NCBI GenBank assembly: GCA_003219695.1
Contig: QHQA01000014.1
Span: forward strand, 1-64,000
DNA length: 64,000 nucleotides
From: Verrucomicrobiota bacterium
GTDB lineage: Bacteria > Verrucomicrobiota > Verrucomicrobiia > Chthoniobacterales > UBA10450
Direction: 5' to 3'
Within the stretch, counting starts at the first letter, position 1. Each line of letters opens with the position of its first letter. The notes beneath the pieces were generated by a model that saw only the letters and a list, made by a program, of their open reading frames with translations, was not told the DNA's origin and searched no databases. Position numbers and translations under genes: made by a program. Shown here piece after piece: positions 60,283 to 64,000 of the stretch.

Positions 60283-60307
60283 GGCGCGCCCGGCGGTCGC
60301 ACCCTAC
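60283..60307. repeat. Single REP unit (GTAG foot on minus strand, GGCGCG hairpin)
   Basis: Minus strand: GTAGGGTGCGACCGCCGGG and onward. Compare 37044-37068, from which it differs by one base in the visible arm. It lies in the 129-base gap between rodA and scpA. Confidence 0.7.
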
Positions 60308-60337
60308 TAGGGTGTGCTTGTACCTTTGCTCCTAGCG

Positions 60338-61450
60338 TTACGCAGGAATTCTTCGATGAATCCACACGCTGTTCACGAGTCCGAGACCAAACATGATCAT
60401 TAGCACAAACGAACCGCTGTAGCTGATTAAGGGCAATGGCACACCCGTGATTGGCAGCATGGCAATCGTCATTCCTACGTTTTGGAAAATGTGGGTGAAG
60501 ACCAGGGCCGTAATCCCCACCACCAAAAGCAGACCAAGTTGATCACCGGCAAAGAACGCAACGAAAAGACACGTCATCAGGAGCAAGGCAAAGCCTCCGA
60601 TGAGAAGTATTCCCCCAACAAATCCCCATTGCTCGCCGATCGCAGAGAAAATGTAGTCGTTGTGCACAGCCGTAGCGGGGAGAAAGCCAAGCTCGATCTG
60701 TGTGTTCGGCGCTTTAAACCCTTTTCCCGACCAGCCGCCTGAGCCGATGGCAATGAGAGATTGATTAATCGCCCACGCCGAACCCTGTTTGTCGATATCG
60801 GGATGTGTAAAGGCGGTGATCCGCTGTTGCTGATACGGTTTAAGCCCGAAATTGATTGCGATCGGAACAAAAGCGATCCCGATGAGAATAACGCAAATCA
60901 AATAGCGCAGCGGCAGCCCGCCGACGAACCACAGGGCCAGGAGCACTGGGATCCAAATGATCACTTCGCCCAGATCGGGTTGCATCAGGATGAGCAGACA
61001 AGGCGCTCCGGCAATCGCTCCGGAAAGCAGCAACCGCAGCATAGGATTTAACTCCCGAAATTGCGTGAGGAATATCGCCAAAACCATAATGCCCGCGACA
61101 ACCGCAAGCTGCGCAGGTTGAAAATTGATCGGCCCCAAATGCAACCAGCTGCGCGCACCATAAACTTTGGTGCCCATAAATTTTGTCAGGATCAGAAAGA
61201 CAATGCCGGCGAGATACATCGGCAATGCGCCCCAGCGCACCCAGCGATAATGGACCAAACTGGTCACCATAAACGCGAACACGCCGACGACCACCCAGTT
61301 GGCCTGTTTCCGCCAGAAGTCCGCCGCGTACGCGTCTGTGCGCGTGGAAGTCGCGCTGTAGATTGCAATGACCCCAAAAATCGCCAGCGCGAGCATGGTC
61401 AGTAACAGAAGCCAGTTTTGACCGAGCAACTTTCGGAGAAAAGGCGTCAT
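60338..61450 (-). CDS. rodA: Rod shape-determining protein RodA (SEDS glycosyltransferase)
   Basis: 370 residues, about ten membrane helices. SEDS-family markers are YSATSTRT at the start, LTKFMGTKVYGARSWLHLGPINFQPAQLA, LMQPDLGEVIIW, and PLPLISYSGSFVLMIMFGLGLVNSVW at the end. HNDYIFSAIGEQWGFVGG is RodA/FtsW-typical and VHNDYIFS supports RodA. RodA polymerises glycan strands with a class B PBP (PBP2/MrdA), which is not seen in this window. Two repeats of the REP type sit between it and scpA. No start problems: the ATG at 61450 is followed by MTPFLRKLLGQNW. Confidence 0.92.
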   Translation of the reverse strand: MTPFLRKLLGQNWLLLLTMLALAIFGVIAIYSATSTRTDAYAADFWRKQANWVVVGVFAFMVTSLVHYRWVRWGALPMYLAGIVFLILTKFMGTKVYGARSWLHLGPINFQPAQLAVVAGIMVLAIFLTQFRELNPMLRLLLSGAIAGAPCLLILMQPDLGEVIIWIPVLLALWFVGGLPLRYLICVILIGIAFVPIAINFGLKPYQQQRITAFTHPDIDKQGSAWAINQSLIAIGSGGWSGKGFKAPNTQIELGFLPATAVHNDYIFSAIGEQWGFVGGILLIGGFALLLMTCLFVAFFAGDQLGLLLVVGITALVFTHIFQNVGMTIAMLPITGVPLPLISYSGSFVLMIMFGLGLVNSVWIHRRIPA

Positions 61451-61733
61451 CCTGTGTAATTTTGCATATATTCCGGGTGCTTTCGCCGGAAATCCAGAGC
61501 GATTATACGCAATTTACTTTTTCGGCAAAACCGGCCAATTGAAAAGAAGAGCAATGTGTCCTCCAGAGGCGGACGGGGGGGCCACAGAGATTGGACACTG
61601 GCCCCTTTTTTCACTCAGTAACTTCTCGAACCTGAGTAGCTTATAGCTATTTCGCACAAATATTGGCACTTTACTTGTCACCAGATTTGGAGGCCGCTAA
61701 AGTAGTCCTCGCGTTTCACTTTGGAGGACGGCA

Positions 61734-62195
61734 ATGGCTAGGAAGACGAAAAAGACCAAGCGAAAGCTCGCTCATCCAAAGTTTCCGATGCAGCAGCTGT
61801 TGAATTTGCGTCATGAGGGAACGCACTTCGACCTGCGCGCGATCTTTCATGAGTTGAACGAACGACACTTTCGCGGGCGTCTTCGCGGGTACAACGTCAT
61901 CTGGGGTCGCCGGCGAAAGCATCGCCCGAGAGAACAATTCATCTTTGGCACAATTCAGGAAGAAGACCGGGTCATTCGCATCAATCCTGCGCTGGATCAA
62001 CCCTTCGTGCCCCTCTGGTTTTTGCGCTACGTTCTTTATCACGAGATGCTTCATTCCGTTGTGCCGGATGAAATGATTTCAGGTAATCGCCGGCGCGTTC
62101 ATACGGAGGAATTCAATCGTCGAGAGCGCGAATTTCCCAGTTATCGGCGCGCCCGGCGCTGGGAAGAAGAAAACTTGTCGCGATTTTTACGCTGA
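61734..62195 (+). CDS. SprT-like zinc-binding protein
   Basis: 153 residues with a strong ribosome binding site (GGAGGA, eight bases before ATG). The zinc motif HEMLH is at residues 103-107 (LYHEMLHSVVP), preceded by a helix-strand layout (FDLRAIFHELNERHF, INPALDQPFVP) like SprT. The C-terminal zinc ribbon of SprT/SPRTN is absent, so it is a shortened form; a third ligand His may lie in RRVHTEEF. It could be a peptidase acting on protein-DNA crosslinks, but this is inferred from family only. A TTGGCAC-like motif upstream was rejected as sigma-54. Confidence 0.75.
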   Translation: MARKTKKTKRKLAHPKFPMQQLLNLRHEGTHFDLRAIFHELNERHFRGRLRGYNVIWGRRRKHRPREQFIFGTIQEEDRVIRINPALDQPFVPLWFLRYVLYHEMLHSVVPDEMISGNRRRVHTEEFNRREREFPSYRRARRWEEENLSRFLR

Positions 62196-62206
62196 ATCGC
62201 GCTGGT

Positions 62207-62356
62207 TTACCGGGTCTCGCTAACCGGCGCCCGGTAGGGCCTTTCAGACGGCCAGGGCGTCGTCGCTACGTTCTTTTTGATCAGGTACCAAAGCGTTATC
62301 GCGAGCAGGAGCGAGATCAACTTCGCCCGCCAGTTTTTCAGAATCAGCCTCTTCAT
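62207..62356 (-). CDS. Short YbbR/CdaR-like membrane protein overlapping cdaA
   Basis: 49 residues from ATG 62356, with the start inside cdaA in a different frame: the last 113 bases of cdaA overlap it. The product is MKRLILKNWRAKLISLLLAI, TLWYLIKKNVATTPWPSERP, YRAPVSETR: a short basic cytoplasmic end, one membrane helix and a short periplasmic tail. CdaR (YbbR) normally follows cdaA and has such an N-terminal helix plus several YbbR domains; here only the anchor remains. In Firmicutes CdaR regulates CdaA in the membrane. The overlap and position argue for a genuine, minimal cdaR rather than chance. Confidence 0.65.
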   Translation of the reverse strand: MKRLILKNWRAKLISLLLAITLWYLIKKNVATTPWPSERPYRAPVSETR

Positions 62357-63119
62357 ACTTGCTGTGCAGCAAAATTTCCGCGATCCGCTGCCGAAACGTC
62401 TCGGGAGTGAAATTGCGCTCAATTCGGCGCCGGTGGCAAATGGAAATACCGCCGGTCTCTTCAGAAATGACCACCGCCACGGCATCGGATTCCTCGGTGA
62501 TCCCGAGCCCGGCGCGGTGGCGTAACCCCAGGCTGCGGTCCAGGGTTTCCCGTTGGCTTACAGGAAAAATGCAAGCGGCAGCCGCGACTCGTCCATTGCG
62601 AATGATCACTCCGCCATCGTGTAGTGCGGCCTTTGGATGAAAAATCGTTAACATCAGTTCGACGGAAAACTCGGCGTCAATGGTTACCCCTGTCTCCTCA
62701 TAAACGCGAATGGATGTATCGCGTTCAATGGCGATGAGCGCACCGAACTGTTTGTTCGCCAGCTGCGCCACCGCCTCGGCCAGGTCGTGGACCGTTTCGC
62801 GTTTCTCACTCGTCAGTGAAAAAATCGGGTGCCCGCCAAGCGCAGCGAGGCCGCGCCGCAGTTCCGGCTGAAAAATCACCACCAACGCGACCGCGAGGAA
62901 GACCGAGAAACTTCGCACGATCCAAGCAATCACCACCAAATTGAGCAGCGTGGAGATTAACGTCAGCGTCAAAAAGACGATCGCCAATCCGGTCAACACC
63001 TTCGCGCCGCGCGTTCCGCGAAAATAGAGATAGCCGTAATAGATCGCCACGGTCAGCAGCAGAATTTCCACCAAGCTGCGCCAGCTTCTGAACCAAAGAT
63101 CGATGAGTTGATGAATCAT
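62244..63119 (-). CDS. cdaA: Diadenylate cyclase CdaA
   Basis: 291 residues. Three N-terminal membrane helices, then the DAC domain with PELRRGLAALGG, ALIAIERDTSI, the DGG motif in AALHDGGVII and the RHR motif in LGLRHRAGLGITEESDA. The enzyme makes cyclic di-AMP, which controls osmolyte and potassium transport and cell-wall homeostasis. The order folP-cdaA-YbbR is conserved in some PVC bacteria. The start overlaps folP's stop by four bases, so the two are coupled. Confidence 0.93.
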   Translation of the reverse strand: MIHQLIDLWFRSWRSLVEILLLTVAIYYGYLYFRGTRGAKVLTGLAIVFLTLTLISTLLNLVVIAWIVRSFSVFLAVALVVIFQPELRRGLAALGGHPIFSLTSEKRETVHDLAEAVAQLANKQFGALIAIERDTSIRVYEETGVTIDAEFSVELMLTIFHPKAALHDGGVIIRNGRVAAAACIFPVSQRETLDRSLGLRHRAGLGITEESDAVAVVISEETGGISICHRRRIERNFTPETFRQRIAEILLHSKYEEADSEKLAGEVDLAPARDNALVPDQKERSDDALAV

Positions 63120-63967
63120 TTTTCCCTTTGAAGAATCGCGTCGGTTACTCGCAATGCATTAACATTTTCCTTGACATCATGGACGCGGAACACGTCCGCG
63201 CCGCGGGCGCGCAAAAGCGAAGTCAGCCCCACGCCTGGGGCGAGCCGGTCCACCATCTCCTGTGAACCGATGAGCTTTGCCAGGAACGATTTGCGGGAAA
63301 CACCAATCACCAGTGGTCGATCGTGCGCCCGGAGCCGCTCCAGTTGCGCGAGCAATCCCAGATTGTGTTCGAACGTTTTCCCGAAACCAATTCCCGGATC
63401 AAACGCAATCGCCATCGGATCAATATTATAACCTATGGCGCACGCATATTGTTGACGAAAAAAATTCGCGATTTCTTCAACCACATCCTCATATTGCGGC
63501 TGGATTTGCATCGTTCGCGGCGTTTCTTGCATGTGCATGATGATGAGTGCCGATTTGGTTTCGGCGATCAGCGGCAGCATTTGCTTGTCCCCTCGCCCGC
63601 CGGTGACGTCGTTCACCATCGACGCGCCGGCCCGAATCGCCGCGCGCGCGACTTCAGCTTTCGACGTGTCGATTGAAATCGGAACATTGATTTGCGCTCG
63701 TAAGTTTTCGATCACTGGAATCACGCGACGCAATTCTTCTTCCGCGGCGACAGCTTCAGCGCCCGGTCGCGTGGATTCACCACCGACATCAATGATGTGC
63801 GCACCTTCCGCAGCCATTCTCAAAGCGTGCTTTGTTGCTTTGTCCGCTGCGAAAAACTGGCCACCATCGGAGAACGAATCCGGAGTAACATTTAACACTC
63901 CCATGATCAGCCCCTGCCGGGAGACATCGAAAATGCGATCGCCAACTCTCCACTGTCTCCCGTGCAT
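63116..63967 (-). CDS. folP: Dihydropteroate synthase
   Basis: 283 residues. MGVLNVTPDSFSDGGQFF, IIDVGGESTRPGAEAV and SIDTSKAEVARAAI are the signature motifs, and DPGIGFGKTFEHNL and VGVSRKSFLAKL line the pterin site. It joins para-aminobenzoate and hydroxymethyl dihydropterin diphosphate in folate synthesis, the step blocked by sulfonamides. It is first in a coupled unit with cdaA (four-base overlap) and the cdaR-like gene. Only 33 bases of window lie beyond its start, so its promoter is not visible. Confidence 0.94.
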   Translation of the reverse strand: MHGRQWRVGDRIFDVSRQGLIMGVLNVTPDSFSDGGQFFAADKATKHALRMAAEGAHIIDVGGESTRPGAEAVAAEEELRRVIPVIENLRAQINVPISIDTSKAEVARAAIRAGASMVNDVTGGRGDKQMLPLIAETKSALIIMHMQETPRTMQIQPQYEDVVEEIANFFRQQYACAIGYNIDPMAIAFDPGIGFGKTFEHNLGLLAQLERLRAHDRPLVIGVSRKSFLAKLIGSQEMVDRLAPGVGLTSLLRARGADVFRVHDVKENVNALRVTDAILQREK

Positions 63968-64000
63968 TATACGGTGAGACTAACACACGCGGAGCTTTAT

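Noticed and set aside
61663..61680. Possible sigma-54 promoter (TTGGCAC-N-TTGTCA) upstream of the SprT-like gene
   Set aside because: The invariant GC of the -12 element is GT here, so the match to the TGGCAC-N5-TTGC consensus fails at a key position.

Overview
The window reads as a chromosomal segment of a free-living, soil-type member of the Verrucomicrobiota (PVC superphylum), probably near Chthoniobacterales. Three things point there. A 51-residue small basic protein of the Verrucomicrobia/Chlamydia type lies at 39538-39693. The lysine pathway uses LL-diaminopimelate aminotransferase (dapL). The order folP - cdaA - YbbR-like is one I associate with PVC genomes. The DNA is moderately GC-rich, genes lie on both strands in short operons, and there is an outer membrane (LolC/E, LpxL-like and heptosyltransferase domains). 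Genus cannot be fixed by reading alone.

Layout. 1-4217: cupin fragment, molybdenum-carrier-like protein, LolC/E permease, DUF2237, VOC protein, 2H phosphoesterase and metallophosphoesterase. 4364-14788: nucleotidyltransferase, two large TPR proteins, AI-2E transporter, a 34-codon bS22/mS38-like gene, M28 and M3 peptidases. 14922-20945: MarC, a hopanoid pair (hpnH-shc), Mn-type superoxide dismutase and dapL. 21123-22982: a sigma/anti-sigma-like pair, then an odd tRNA-Met/GIY-YIG module flanked by broken tRNA copies. 23066-29667: lipase maturation factor, SGNH hydrolase, a PlsC-alpha/beta hydrolase fusion and a TPR gene split by a frameshift. 29736-37775: proline catabolism (PutA type), threonine aldolase, lipoprotein, DsbD-like reductase and a redoxin. 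37876-48635: SDR, RluB-type pseudouridine synthase, and an envelope-polysaccharide block (GT39, thioesterase, LpxL-heptosyltransferase fusion, double GT2, RmlC-like cupin, methyltransferase). 48742-53307: selenium-binding protein with a coupled membrane protein, then panC-nadB. 53391-57232: secreted protein, YVTN beta-propeller, a RAYT transposase remnant framed by REP repeats, class V aminotransferase. 57480-63967: ABC ATPase, epimerase, scpA, rodA, SprT-like protease, and folP-cdaA with an overlapping YbbR-like mini gene.

The most distinctive layer is the repeats. At least five different hairpin families begin with the same GTAG foot, usually as inverted pairs (TGTAG-hairpin-spacer-hairpin-CTACA). 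They occupy gene ends, supply stop codons and in one case sit in frame inside a gene. A RAYT gene is present, so these look like substrates of one or more REP-associated transposases. Separate repeats include two copies of a roughly 143-bp nested inverted-repeat element with a covarying hairpin, an 18-bp palindrome found in a signal peptide and in broken tRNAs, and 7-bp-period arrays that extend coding sequences. The best candidate for something undescribed is the 22517-22982 module: an intact tRNA-Met and a small GIY-YIG nuclease bracketed by 34-bp direct repeats that are themselves tRNA pieces whose anticodon arm is replaced by the palindrome.
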